DNA of 64,000 bases. Origin: Hyphomicrobium_A sp963759735 (GTDB lineage: Bacteria > Pseudomonadota > Alphaproteobacteria > Rhizobiales > Hyphomicrobiaceae). The notes beneath the pieces were generated by a model. It was not told the origin of the DNA and did no database searches. It worked only from the letters and a program-made list of their open reading frames with translations. This document shows positions 17,646 to 26,549 of the stretch, one piece after another (position 1 is the stretch's first letter; each line of letters begins with the position of its first letter). The position numbers and the translations under genes are program-made. The stretch spans positions 1 to 64,000 of the forward strand of contig CAVXAF010000001.1 in NCBI GenBank assembly GCA_963759735.1, read 5' to 3'.

Positions 17646-19661
17646 TCACTTGCCAAGGAGGCCACGCGCGGCCTCGGCGACGGCGGCGGCGGTGATGCCG
17701 AATTGCGTATAAAGCTGCGGCGCCGGCGCCGAGGCACCGAAGTCCGACAAGCCGATGAAGCGACCGTTGTCGCCGAGCCATTCGTACCAGCACTGCGCCA
17801 CGCCGGCTTCGACGGCGACGCGCGGGGCGGCACCGAGAACGGCGGCGCGATAGTCGACGGGCTGTGCGCGGAACAGCTCCATCGACGGCATCGACACGAC
17901 GGCAGCCTTGATGCCTTCGCCGGCCAGCGTCTTGGCGGCCTCGACAGCCAGCGCCAGTTCCGATCCGGTGCCGATCAGCGTCACGTCGCGGCCGCCATCG
18001 GGCTCGCTCAGCACGTAGGCGCCGCGCGCGGACAGGTTCTCAGCCGAAGGCGTCTTGCGCAAGTTCTCGACCGCCTGCCGCGACAGCGCGAGCACCGACG
18101 GGTTGGCGTCATGGGCGAGCGCAATCTCCCAGCACTCGATCGTCTCCTGTCCTTCGGCTGGCCGCATGACCAGCAGATGCGGAATGACGCGCAGTGCCGC
18201 AAGATGCTCGACCGGCTGGTGCGTCGGGCCGTCCTCGCCGAGACCGATTGAATCGTGGGTCATCACGTAGATGACGCGCTGGCGCATCAGCGCCGACAGG
18301 CGGATCGAAGCGCGGCAGTAGTCGGTGAAGACAAGGAAAGTGCCGCCGTAGGGAATGAGGCCGCCGGAGAGCGCGATACCGTTCATGGCCGCGGCCATGG
18401 CGTGCTCGCGCACGCCGTAGTGGATGTAGTTGCCCGTGAAGCTGCCTTTGCCAACCGGCAGGTGGTCCTTGGTGCGCGTGCCGTTCGATCCGGTGAGGTC
18501 GGCCGAGCCGCCGATCAGCTCCGGCAGCACCGGCACGATGTGCTCCAGCGCCAGTTGCGACCACACGCGCGTGGCGCGCTTGCCTTCGTCGGCGGCGAAG
18601 GCCTGCTTGGCGCCGCTGATGGCCTTGGCGACGTCGGCAAGACGCCCTGCTCCGGCGGGATCGGCAAGCGCAGCGCTAACGCGCGGCCCACCTTTCTCGA
18701 CCCGCTGCTTCCAGCTGGCGCGTTCCTTAGCGCCGCGTTGCCCTGCCGCGCGCCAAGCCAGCAGCACCGGCTCGGGGATCTCGAACGGTGCGTGCGGCCA
18801 CACGAGCTTCTCGCGCGTGCCTTTGATTTCCTCATCGCCCAGCGGTTCGCCATGCGTCGACGACTTGCCGGCTTTGGTCGGTGCGCCGTAACCGATCGTC
18901 GTCTTGCAGGCGATCAACCAGGGCTTGGAGGAATCTGCGCGCGCTTTCGCGAGTGCGGACGAGATCGCTTGCACGTCGTGCCCGTCGATGGCCACGGCAT
19001 TCCAGCCCGAGGCTTTGAAGCGCGCCAGCTGATCGTCGGTCACTGTCAGGCTGGTCGGCCCATCGATGGAAATGCCGTTGTCGTCGAACAGCACGATCAG
19101 CTTGCCGAGGCCGAGATGGCCCGCGAGCGAAATCGCCTCGTGGCTGATGCCCTCCATGAGGCAGCCGTCGCCGGCGATCACGTAGGTGTAATGGTCGACG
19201 ATATCGTCGCCGAGCCGAGCGTTGAGCAGGCGCTCCGACAGCGCCATGCCGACGGCATTGGCGAGGCCCTGGCCGAGCGGGCCGGTGGTCGTCTCGATGC
19301 CGGCGGCGTGCCCGTGCTCGGGATGGCCGGCGGTCTTGGCGCCGAGCTGGCGGAAGCGCTTCAGGTCGCTGACCTCCATGCCCGGATAGCCGGTGAGATA
19401 GAGCAGCGAATAAAGAAGCATCGACCCGTGGCCAGCCGACAGCACGAAGCGGTCACGATTGGCCCAGTCGGGATCGGCGGCGTCGAAGCGGAGTGCCTCG
19501 GCGAACAGCACGGCAGCGACATCCGCCATGCCCATCGGCATGCCTGGGTGGCCCGACTTGGCCGCCTGGACGGCGTCCATCGACAGGGCCCGGATCGCGT
19601 TCGCCATGTCGCTGTGGGAGACGGCCTTCGCCTCGCTGATCGTCTCGCGCGCTTCGGTCAT
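17646..19661 (-). CDS. tkt: Transketolase
   Basis: Thiamine-diphosphate enzyme of the pentose phosphate and Calvin pathways that moves two-carbon ketol units. 671 residues, intact. HPGMPMGMADVAAVLF, FVLSAGHGSMLLYSLLYLTG and GPLGQGLANAVGMAL mark the ThDP-binding N-terminal domain, with the GDG...N cofactor motif in GDGCLMEGISHEAISLAGHL. The pyrimidine domain contains IHYGVREHAMAAAMNGIAL and DSIGLGEDGPTHQPVEHLAA. It heads the leftward tkt-pgk unit. Confidence 0.97.
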   Translation of the reverse strand: MTEARETISEAKAVSHSDMANAIRALSMDAVQAAKSGHPGMPMGMADVAAVLFAEALRFDAADPDWANRDRFVLSAGHGSMLLYSLLYLTGYPGMEVSDLKRFRQLGAKTAGHPEHGHAAGIETTTGPLGQGLANAVGMALSERLLNARLGDDIVDHYTYVIAGDGCLMEGISHEAISLAGHLGLGKLIVLFDDNGISIDGPTSLTVTDDQLARFKASGWNAVAIDGHDVQAISSALAKARADSSKPWLIACKTTIGYGAPTKAGKSSTHGEPLGDEEIKGTREKLVWPHAPFEIPEPVLLAWRAAGQRGAKERASWKQRVEKGGPRVSAALADPAGAGRLADVAKAISGAKQAFAADEGKRATRVWSQLALEHIVPVLPELIGGSADLTGSNGTRTKDHLPVGKGSFTGNYIHYGVREHAMAAAMNGIALSGGLIPYGGTFLVFTDYCRASIRLSALMRQRVIYVMTHDSIGLGEDGPTHQPVEHLAALRVIPHLLVMRPAEGQETIECWEIALAHDANPSVLALSRQAVENLRKTPSAENLSARGAYVLSEPDGGRDVTLIGTGSELALAVEAAKTLAGEGIKAAVVSMPSMELFRAQPVDYRAAVLGAAPRVAVEAGVAQCWYEWLGDNGRFIGLSDFGASAPAPQLYTQFGITAAAVAEAARGLLGK

Positions 19662-19817
19662 CGATCTGTCCCTGTTTTGGCCCAGTCGGCCCTGTCTTGG
19701 CCCTGAGCCGGCGCCCCGGCCGGCGGCGCTCTACGGCGCCGTTATGACAGGCACGTTTAACGATGCTGCCGGCCCCCGTCCATGCCTTGGCGGGCGAAAG
19801 GCGGGCGCGATTTCGCC

Positions 19818-20723
19818 TCAATCCACACGTGTGGCAAGGAATTCATCGAGCTCGGCGCGGGTTGGCAGGCCGGCACGGGCGCCCAATCGGCGGCACTTGA
19901 GGGCTGCCGTCGCGGAAGCAAGGCGCGCGCAGGCGGCCGGCGGCTCGCCATTGGCCAGCGCCCAGGCAAAGGCACCGTGGAATGCATCGCCCGCGCCGGT
20001 CGTGTCGACGATGTCGGCGGCAAAGGCAGGCTGATGTCCGCCCGAGCCATCGCGCGACAGCCACGAATATCCCTCGGCGCCGCGCGTGACACCGGCGTGG
20101 CGCACGCCGGTCGCCAGCACGCTTTCAAGTTGCGCGCGCTCATTCTCTCCCGGCGCGAACGCATCGAGCGCGGGAGCCGAGAAGATCGCGTAGTCGGCGA
20201 TGCACAGGAACTCGGCCAGCAGCCCGCCACCGCCGAGATCGGCATCGAGCAGCGTCGGCACCCCGTTGGCGCGCGCCGCGGTGAAGGCTTCACGCGTACC
20301 CTCGACCCAGCGTAGATCGCTGACAACCGCCGCCGCACCCGCGATACGCTCGATCGGCAGCCAGCTCGCCTCCATCGGCATGGCGTGATCGCGCTCGCCG
20401 ATGATCAGCCGTTCGCCGTCGTTGTCGACGATCACCGCCGAGGTCGACGAGCGCGCATGCTCGTAGGTGCGCACGTAGCTCGTATCGACCCCGTCGGCCC
20501 TGAGGAACTTATGAATGCGTTCGCCGGCGCTGTCGCCGCCGGTGCGGCTCCAGAGTTCGACCTGCCCGCCCAGGCGGGCGATGGTCGCGGCGGCATTGGC
20601 GGCCATGCCGCCGCCGCTCTCCAGGTGCTCGAGCGAGCGCACTTTCGTCGGCTCGGGCGGGAACGCCTCGATGCGGTAGACATAGTCGAGCGCAGCATGC
20701 CCGACGCAAATGATCGGCTTCAC
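19818..20723 (-). CDS. PfkB-family sugar kinase
   Basis: A 301-residue ribokinase-like kinase. N-terminal CVGHAALDYVYRIEAFPP and GGGMAANAAATIARLGGQ are the sugar-binding part; DTTGAGDAFHGAFAWALANG carries the anion hole and catalytic Asp of the PfkB signature. The sugar is not predictable; sulfofructose-kinase-like relatives are one possibility. The GTG start overlaps the stop of the antiporter gene by four bases (GTGA), implying translational coupling. Confidence 0.9.
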   Translation of the reverse strand: MKPIICVGHAALDYVYRIEAFPPEPTKVRSLEHLESGGGMAANAAATIARLGGQVELWSRTGGDSAGERIHKFLRADGVDTSYVRTYEHARSSTSAVIVDNDGERLIIGERDHAMPMEASWLPIERIAGAAAVVSDLRWVEGTREAFTAARANGVPTLLDADLGGGGLLAEFLCIADYAIFSAPALDAFAPGENERAQLESVLATGVRHAGVTRGAEGYSWLSRDGSGGHQPAFAADIVDTTGAGDAFHGAFAWALANGEPPAACARLASATAALKCRRLGARAGLPTRAELDEFLATRVD

Positions 20724-22549
20724 CGGGCTGGCTCCTCGGCCCGCGCGACGTCCCGCAGGCGCGCTTCCTCGGCGGCATCCTCTTCGAAGAGCATTTCCAG
20801 GGTCTTTACATCGCTGCGGGCACGCTCGCGCAACTTATCGAGATCGCTGGCCAGCTTGTAGTCCTCGACCAGCCGCCGCTCGTCGTGGGTGCGGAACGTA
20901 TGGATGATGCGCGAAGCCTCGCGTTCGGAAAGCCCGAGCTTCCTCAATAGCTGCTTGGTGATATCGAGCGAGGAAAGGAACGTCTCCCGCTGGATGTGGG
21001 TGATTCCGAGGTCGAGTAGCCGGTGCGCATGCGCACGGTTGCGCGCCCGCGCGAAGATCGGCAGGTCCGGATAGCGCGAGCGCACGAGTTCGGCCGTCTG
21101 CATCGAGGCTTCGACATCGTCGATGGCGAGCACAAAAGCGCGCGCGTGATGGGCGCCGGCGGCCTCGAGGATTTCAGGACGACTAGCATCGCCGTAGAAC
21201 GCCTGGGCGCCGAAGCGACGTACGAACTCGACCTGCTCGGCGCTGATGTCGAGGGCCGTGAAGGGAATGCGCTTGGCGGTCAGGATGCGGGCCACGATCT
21301 GGCCGAAGCGCCCAAAGCCGGCGATGACCACATGCCCGTCGTTCTCGGTGGGCGTCTCATAGTCCGGCGCGGGCGCCTTGCCTCGGCGGGACAACAAACT
21401 CTCGATCTTCAGCAGGATCGGCGTCGCCGCCATCGACAACGTGACGATGATGCCCAGAAGCTCGGTGTTTTCCCGCGACAGCGCGCCGGCCGCGTAGCCG
21501 ACGGTGAACAGCACGAAGGCGAACTCACCACCTTGCGACAGAACGATGCCGAGCCGGCGCGCAGGGCCCGCCTCGAGTCCCTGCCAGCGCCCCAGCGCGT
21601 AGAGGATCGTCGCCTTGATGAACACCAACCCGGCGACCAGCGTCAGGATGATGACCGGCTCGTCGAGCAGAAGGCGCACGTCGAGCGTCATGCCGATGGC
21701 GGTGAAGAACAGCCCCAGCAGCAACCCTTCGAAGGGCTGGATGTCAGCTTCGAGCTGGTGGCGATAGGAGGATTCGGCCAACAGCGCGCCCGCGATGAAC
21801 GCGCCCAAAGATCCCGACAGCCCAGCCAACTGCATGAGGATCGTTACGCCGACGACCGTCAGCAGGGCGGCAGCCGTCATCGCTTCCTTGACGCGTGTAA
21901 GCGCTACCAGCCGCAGTAGGTAATCGAGCACGAAATGCCCGACGACGACGACGACGGCGATGAGGCCGAGCCCTTCGAGAACGCCGATGAGGCTCATGGG
22001 GGCGGTCTTCGCCACCACAGTCGACACCGCCATAGTTGCAAACAGCGGGGCGAAGGCGATCAGCGGGATGGCCGCGAGATCCTGAAACAACAGAACCGAG
22101 AAGCCGAGCCGGCCGTGGCGCGTGCGCAGATCGCCGGTCTCCTCCATCACCTGCAGTGCGAGGGCGGTCGATGATAGGGCCAGCGCCAGGCCGGCAAAGA
22201 TCGCGGTCTGCCAGGAGAAACCGATCAGCAAGCCGATGCCGGCCAGCAGTGCACCAGTCAACAGCACCTGCGCGCTGCCAAGCCCGAACACCGCATAGCG
22301 CATGGCCCACAGGCGCTTGGGGCGCAGCTCGAGGCCGATCAGGAAAAGCAGGAGGACGATGCCGAACTCGGCAAAGTGCAGAATTTCCTGCGCCTTATAG
22401 TTCGAGAACGACCAGCCCAAAGTATTCGGGCCAAGCAGCATGCCGACGACGAGATAGCCGAGGACCTCACTGATGCCGAGCCAACGCGCCAGCGGGCCCG
22501 CAATGGCGAGCGCGGCAAGCAGTATTGCGACTTCGTGTAGTGAAACCAT
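20720..22549 (-). CDS. CPA2-type cation:proton antiporter, KefB/KefC family
   Basis: 609 residues. The N-terminal two thirds hold about twelve membrane helices (ISEVLGYLVVGMLLGPNTLG, FGIVLLLFLIGLEL, FQDLAAIPLIAF, SQGGEFAFVLFTVGYA are antiporter landmarks). The C-terminus is a cytoplasmic RCK/TrkA-N Rossmann domain starting at HVVIAGFGRFGQIVARIL with FYGDASRPEIL. Family role: K+ efflux or K+/H+ exchange, often in electrophile or pH stress. ATG 22549 (MVSLHEVAILLAAL) is chosen; a further six codons are open upstream. Coupled by overlap to the PfkB kinase gene downstream. Confidence 0.93.
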   Translation of the reverse strand: MVSLHEVAILLAALAIAGPLARWLGISEVLGYLVVGMLLGPNTLGWSFSNYKAQEILHFAEFGIVLLLFLIGLELRPKRLWAMRYAVFGLGSAQVLLTGALLAGIGLLIGFSWQTAIFAGLALALSSTALALQVMEETGDLRTRHGRLGFSVLLFQDLAAIPLIAFAPLFATMAVSTVVAKTAPMSLIGVLEGLGLIAVVVVVGHFVLDYLLRLVALTRVKEAMTAAALLTVVGVTILMQLAGLSGSLGAFIAGALLAESSYRHQLEADIQPFEGLLLGLFFTAIGMTLDVRLLLDEPVIILTLVAGLVFIKATILYALGRWQGLEAGPARRLGIVLSQGGEFAFVLFTVGYAAGALSRENTELLGIIVTLSMAATPILLKIESLLSRRGKAPAPDYETPTENDGHVVIAGFGRFGQIVARILTAKRIPFTALDISAEQVEFVRRFGAQAFYGDASRPEILEAAGAHHARAFVLAIDDVEASMQTAELVRSRYPDLPIFARARNRAHAHRLLDLGITHIQRETFLSSLDITKQLLRKLGLSEREASRIIHTFRTHDERRLVEDYKLASDLDKLRERARSDVKTLEMLFEEDAAEEARLRDVARAEEPAR

Positions 22550-22910
22550 GCCCCCGCAATCCCTCACGCGCCTGCTGCGGCCGTCCCCTCACCGCATCAA
22601 ACATACTTACCACGATCATGTCGCGCACCGTTTCCGGCATGACGACGCGCCGCAAGGGTGCAGGCGACTGGATCGGCGATACGAAAAGCGCTGCTCGTCG
22701 AAGCGTCAGGAATCTGCGATACTTATGCGTCGGCGTGATTTGCTTTGCGGGGCGGGGTGCCTCCGTCGAATCAACGCGTTTACCGATGCGTAACCTTAAC
22801 GCAGCATTAAGCGCTCTTTCCATACGATGAACGCGTCGACCGATCGTCCGCTTCACGGACAGGGGTGGCGCGGTCGAATGTGCAGAAAGCTCACGATAGG
22901 GGGTCGCGCG
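22550..22910. other. Divergent intergenic region, no gene recognised
   Basis: Lies between the leftward antiporter and a rightward small gene. Its right half is comparatively AT-rich (ACCTTAACGCAGCATTAAGC near 22791-22810), consistent with promoters for both sides. Open frames here give low-complexity Arg-rich translations. I see no conserved element beyond the RBS AGGGGG at about 22898-22903. Confidence 0.45.
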
Positions 22911-23150
22911 ATGTCTTTCGATCTCGTCATGCGGACGCTGGGGGTGCTGACGTGCCTCTATACCGTCGCCTACTTCGTGACCACGATGAGCGTCGCCGCG
23001 CTCAACGGGGTCACCTATAATTCCGGACCGATGTGTGGAGACCGAGGCTGCGTCAGCGTTGCTGCCAAGCAGGTGTCGGGACCGCGTTATGCCTACGCCA
23101 CCGGCGATGCGCCGCTGTGGACGGCGGCAACGTTCCTGAAAATGGACTGA
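22911..23150 (+). CDS. Small secreted or membrane-anchored protein, hypothetical
   Basis: 79 residues. N-terminal hydrophobic stretch LGVLTCLYTVAYFVTTMSVA serves as a signal peptide or anchor. The rest is short and polar, with a close Cys pair in GPMCGDRGCVSV that could bind metal or form a disulfide. ATG 22911 is preceded by AGGGGG at seven bases. A terminator follows 28 bases after the stop, so it is a single-gene unit. No family recognised. Confidence 0.6.
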   Translation: MSFDLVMRTLGVLTCLYTVAYFVTTMSVAALNGVTYNSGPMCGDRGCVSVAAKQVSGPRYAYATGDAPLWTAATFLKMD

Positions 23151-23171
23151 TCAAGCCGCGGCTGAAGAACT

Positions 23172-24050
23172 TTAAGAGGAGCGCCTGCCTTCGGCAGCGC
23201 TCCTTTGCTTTTTGACGAGCTCATCAAGCGCCATCAACTCCGCCATAAGCGGTTCGAACTCTTTGAGCGGCAGCATGTTCGGCCCGTCCGAGGGAGCCCG
23301 GTCGGGATCGGCGTGCGTCTCTATGAACAAACCGGCCACGCCGACAGCCACCGCCGCCCGCGCCAGCACAGGTACGAAGCGACGATCGCCTCCCGAACTC
23401 GTCCCCTGCCCGCCTGGCTGCTGCACGGAGTGTGTGGCATCGAAAATCACCGGGCAGCCCGTCTCGGCCATGATCGGCAGCCCGCGCATGTCGGTGACCA
23501 GCGTGTTGTAGCCGAACGACGAACCGCGCTCGGTCAGCAATACGTTGGCGTTGCCTGAGGCAACGACCTTGGTGACAACGTTCTTCATGTCCCAAGGGGC
23601 GAGGAATTGCCCCTTCTTCACCTTCACGACGCGACCCGTCTGGGCGGCGGCGATGAGGATGTCGGTTTGTCGGCACAGGAAGGCGGGGATCTGAAGCACA
23701 TCGACGACAGGTGCCACGATCGCGCACTGCGCCGCATCGTGGATATCGGTGACGACGGCCAAGCCGAGCGTCTCTCGGATCTCGGCGAATATCGGAAGCG
23801 CCGCTTCCAGGCCGATGCCGCGCTTGCCGGCGAGCGAGGTCCGGTTCGCCTTATCGAACGATGACTTGTAGACGAGCCCGAGGCCCAGCGCCGCGGCCGC
23901 CTCCTTGAGCGCTACCGCCATCTCGATGGCGTGCGCACGGCTCTCCATCTGGCAGGGGCCGGCAAACACCATGAGCGGGGCGTCGTTGCCCACCTCGATG
24001 TCGCCGATGTCGACCCGCGTGTTGGGCTTTAAAGGTGCATGCTTGGTCAT
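23172..24050 (-). CDS. kdsA: 3-deoxy-8-phosphooctulonate (KDO-8-P) synthase
   Basis: Condenses phosphoenolpyruvate with arabinose 5-phosphate to KDO-8-P for the LPS inner core. 292 residues, intact. Signature residues in LMVFAGPCQMESRAHA, YKSSFDKANRTS, VKKGQFLAPWDM, and FDATHSVQQPGGQGTSSGGD. The last dozen codons (KKQRSAAEGRRSS) are encoded by a hairpin that forms the terminator of the convergent small gene on the other strand. Normal partners for the pathway (lpx genes) are at the far end of this window. Confidence 0.96.
   Translation of the reverse strand: MTKHAPLKPNTRVDIGDIEVGNDAPLMVFAGPCQMESRAHAIEMAVALKEAAAALGLGLVYKSSFDKANRTSLAGKRGIGLEAALPIFAEIRETLGLAVVTDIHDAAQCAIVAPVVDVLQIPAFLCRQTDILIAAAQTGRVVKVKKGQFLAPWDMKNVVTKVVASGNANVLLTERGSSFGYNTLVTDMRGLPIMAETGCPVIFDATHSVQQPGGQGTSSGGDRRFVPVLARAAVAVGVAGLFIETHADPDRAPSDGPNMLPLKEFEPLMAELMALDELVKKQRSAAEGRRSS
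23178..23214 (+). terminator. Rho-independent terminator overlapping the 3' end of kdsA
   Basis: GGAGCG-C-CTGCC / GGCAG-CGCTCC (one bulged C, loop TTC) at 23178-23203, followed by TTTGCTTTTTG. It ends the rightward small gene; on the other strand the same bases encode the C-terminus of KdsA. Confidence 0.8.
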
Positions 24051-24107
24051 GGCCGCTCTATATCACGTCCCCCGGTCCGCCGTCGCCACACCCTCATAAA
24101 CGCAAAT

Positions 24108-24132
24108 GGCCGCGCCCTTTGCTGGCGCGGCC
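24108..24132 (-). terminator. Likely terminator of the GlsB-type gene
   Basis: Perfect 9-bp stem GGCCGCGCC / GGCGCGGCC with a 7-base loop, 24 bases past the stop of the leftward membrane-protein gene. Read leftward it is followed by ATTTGCGTTT, a weak T-tract. Confidence 0.55.
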
Positions 24133-24156
24133 ACCCGTAAAAGTCGCGATTGGCGG

Positions 24157-24417
24157 CTAGGCGACCCTGCGTACCAGTCCGATCAGGAACAGCAGGATGA
24201 TGGCGCCAATCGTGGCCGAGATGATCGAGCCGACGAGACCCGACTCCCACAGGTTGAACTGCGGGAACAACCAAGCGCCGATGAACGCGCCAATGACGCC
24301 GATCACGATGTTACCGACGAGGCCGAAGCCGTATCCCTTGACGAGGGTGCCGGCGAGCCAGCCGGCAATGGCACCGATGAGCAATAGGATGAGTAGCGAT
24401 TGAATGTCCGTAGGCAT
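24157..24417 (-). CDS. GlsB/YeaQ/YmgE family stress-response membrane protein
   Basis: 86 residues, three membrane helices with Gly-rich packing. Family marks: LIGAIAGWLAGTLVKGYGFG and VIGVIGAFIGAWLFP. These are small inner-membrane proteins induced by stress in many bacteria (formerly called transglycosylase-associated); mechanism unknown. Stands alone between the P-II gene and kdsA, with its own terminator. Confidence 0.9.
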   Translation of the reverse strand: MPTDIQSLLILLLIGAIAGWLAGTLVKGYGFGLVGNIVIGVIGAFIGAWLFPQFNLWESGLVGSIISATIGAIILLFLIGLVRRVA

Positions 24418-24760
24418 CTGTATGACTCCCCTGAGCGCAAGCGCATTTTTCTCACCGCGATAGCTGCGGTTTCGTTTCAGGAGGACGTGCCTGTTCCGTA
24501 CGTCACTGGAGCCCCTGCGGCGACGTCCTCCGCACTTCCCTTATCGCGCGATTCGGCCTTCGGGGCCCCAGACTCTGTACATCGGGTTGCAGACACACGA
24601 TAGACGCTGTCGGGCGGTCGGTGGTTGGGAACGTGGCGCCGGGGCCACACAGGCCGTTGTCTTGGGAGGGTTGCCTTGAGGAGGGTAGGCCCCGCCGGGA
24701 CACGCGGCGCACTATGGCGACACGGATCCCGGCGAGAAGGGCGGCGAAAGTCGCCGCTAT
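24418..24760. other. Intergenic region, no gene recognised
   Basis: 343 bases between the P-II stop and the GlsB-type start, both read leftward. It should hold the promoter of the latter. Short open frames give no recognisable protein. GC is uneven, with a G-rich stretch (about 24620-24730). Confidence 0.45.
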
Positions 24761-25099
24761 TTAAAGAGCCGCTTCGGCGGTCTCGCCGGTGCGGATGCGA
24801 ACCAGCGCCTCGATAGGCGAGACGAAGATCTTGCCGTCGCCGATGGCGCCGGTGTTGGCAGCCGCGCGGATCGCCGCGACGACGCCGTCAGCCTGGGCCG
24901 ACGAGACGGCGAGCTCGATCTTCACCTTCGGCAGCAGGTTCACCGAGTACTCGGCACCGCGATAGATTTCGGTGTGACCCTTCTGGCGACCGAAACCCTT
25001 AACCTCGGTCACGGTCATGCCGTTGATGCCGAGCTTGGTCAGCGCCGCGCGCACTTCGTCCAGCTTGAAGGGCTTGATGATGGCAGTAACGAGCTTCAT
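24761..25099 (-). CDS. glnB: Nitrogen regulatory protein P-II
   Basis: 112-residue trimeric signal protein sensing 2-oxoglutarate and ATP/ADP. Uridylylation site is Tyr51 in the T-loop RGAEYSVNLLPKVK. C-terminal signature GDGKIFVSPIEALVRIRTGE is intact. ATG 25099 gives the exact family length; an in-frame ATG three codons earlier exists. Neither glnA nor amtB is adjacent, so the choice between GlnB and GlnK cannot rest on context; the symbol is provisional. A sigma-54-like element lies about 95 bases upstream. Confidence 0.93.
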   Translation of the reverse strand: MKLVTAIIKPFKLDEVRAALTKLGINGMTVTEVKGFGRQKGHTEIYRGAEYSVNLLPKVKIELAVSSAQADGVVAAIRAAANTGAIGDGKIFVSPIEALVRIRTGETAEAAL

Positions 25100-25193
25100 G
25101 GGGAGCACTCCTTGTGTGTCTAGTCCCTAGCGCCCTTTCGGGCATCCCCGCCGGAGTTTCAGACCCGACGATTGGTTAACGCCCATAGAGGTA

Positions 25194-25210
25194 ATCAATT
25201 AGCGTGCCAA
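25194..25210 (-). promoter_or_regulatory. Sigma-54-like -24/-12 element upstream of the P-II gene
   Basis: On the minus strand TTGGCACG-N4-TTGAT matches the -24 box fully and the spacing of the consensus TTGGCACG-N4-TTGCA, but the conserved GC of the -12 box reads GA. It lies about 95 bases before the P-II start, where a nitrogen-controlled promoter is plausible. Confidence 0.35.
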
Positions 25211-25383
25211 GTCGCGCAGATGCCGATTAAGCTATTGGCAATACAGACTTTTATCGAAAAAATGCAGCTGTCACGAGCGCTTCGCAAACGGCTGTCTGGA
25301 CGCCGGTTGCTTAAACTTTAGGCGCTCGACTGACAATGAAAGAAGTCGCCGACCGCAGCGCAGCGGGGATGTGCGGTGCAACC

Positions 25384-25680
25384 CTAGCTAACGGCGGCGG
25401 TCGACATCCAGCCACTCCTGCGACGCGGAACCCGTCGGAGCGGCACTGATTTTGCAGCAAGACCGGCGACAACACGCGCGATGAGGTCGCCCACGCTGTC
25501 TGGCTGGTCTTCGAGCACGATCTCCACACCGTAGACGTCCTCTAGGTCGAGGCAGATTATCGGCAGGTCGAGGCTGTCAATGCCAAGGTCGGCGAGGGCC
25601 GTGGCCTCGCTCATGTGTATGGCCGGATCGCGCGTGTACTTGCGGAGGATCGATATCGTTCGGGTCGTCAGATCGTGCAT
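25384..25680 (-). CDS. Acyl carrier protein
   Basis: 98 residues. The phosphopantetheine serine is Ser36 in DLGIDSLDLP. Helical ACP core (ATALADLGIDSLDLPIICLD, LEDVYGVEIVLEDQ) is followed by an unusual basic, Arg-rich tail (LRRVPRRRSGW). It differs from the housekeeping AcpP and from AcpXL, so it probably serves a special lipid or secondary pathway, but no synthase gene is adjacent. The 3' tail could also reflect an undetected sequence error. Confidence 0.85.
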   Translation of the reverse strand: MHDLTTRTISILRKYTRDPAIHMSEATALADLGIDSLDLPIICLDLEDVYGVEIVLEDQPDSVGDLIARVVAGLAAKSVPLRRVPRRRSGWMSTAAVS

Positions 25681-25797
25681 CGAAGGCGGCTCTCGGTGGC
25701 GGCGGATATACTCGCGGCCACTTTCACCAAAGTGGCCTCCTGCGCGCCGTTCCCTGTGGAACGCCTGCGCGGGCTGAGGTCACCGCACGCGCCGCCG

Positions 25798-26478
25798 CTA
25801 GGGGTCGGTCAAGTCGCCATAGAAGGTGATCGTGCCCTTGGGGCCGTACAGGATGAGGGACCAGCCACTGAATTGGGAGGCGTCGGTGCAGCTGTTGCCG
25901 CGCGCGTGGAGGACGAGTGTTGCCTTCTGCCCTCCACCGGAGGCACCGGCAAACATCCCTGTACCCTGCGGTGTCGCTGCCAGGCGCCATTCCTTGTATA
26001 GGGCGGGGCCGGTACCCGGGCTGCGGCTCTGAGGGTCCCGCGGGTCGACCTCGAACCTGGTCATGCGATCAGGCAAAGGCAGGACCAGGGTGCCGCCGCC
26101 GCCGTACTCTTTGAATTCGAACAGCCAGGACTTCTCGCTCTTTGTCACGGCGAGCTGAAAATCGGTCGATTTGGCCGTGATGCCCTTGATGCTTTCGACA
26201 TCGGCCTCGCCGGTGTAGAGGTGCGCGGCCGCAGCAAAACGCAACTCATCCAGCAGCCCTTTGGCATAGGCATCGATCCTATCGGTCTCGACGTAGCGCT
26301 GACCCTCGTTGCTGCAGCAGGCACAGGCAAGCACCGGACGTGGCGCGGCGGCGCCTATCACAACCGTCAGCAGAGCGATCAACAGCTGGGCGAGACGTGC
26401 TCCGCCGCCCAGGCGACCGCGAACACCTTTGCAATGGCCCACGCAGGCGATCATCCGCACCTCCATACCGAACGGCAA
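25798..26478 (-). CDS. Secreted protein of unknown function
   Basis: 226 residues from ATG 26478; ATG 26466 and 26454 are also possible. Hydrophobic segment ARLAQLLIALLTVVIGAA is followed by a CACC cluster right after the expected cleavage site. The rest is a beta-rich soluble domain (SEKSWLFEFKEYGGGGTLVL, LVLHARGNSCTDASQFSGW) ending YGPKGTITFYGDLTDP. No family recognised. Lies between pyrG and the ACP gene on the same strand. Confidence 0.7.
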   Translation of the reverse strand: MPFGMEVRMIACVGHCKGVRGRLGGGARLAQLLIALLTVVIGAAAPRPVLACACCSNEGQRYVETDRIDAYAKGLLDELRFAAAAHLYTGEADVESIKGITAKSTDFQLAVTKSEKSWLFEFKEYGGGGTLVLPLPDRMTRFEVDPRDPQSRSPGTGPALYKEWRLAATPQGTGMFAGASGGGQKATLVLHARGNSCTDASQFSGWSLILYGPKGTITFYGDLTDP

Positions 26479-26549
26479 ACATAGGCACGATGTCGGGCCG
26501 GGTCACGAACCCATGGCTCGGTAAGACGATCTGCGCGGGCGGGCGTGGT

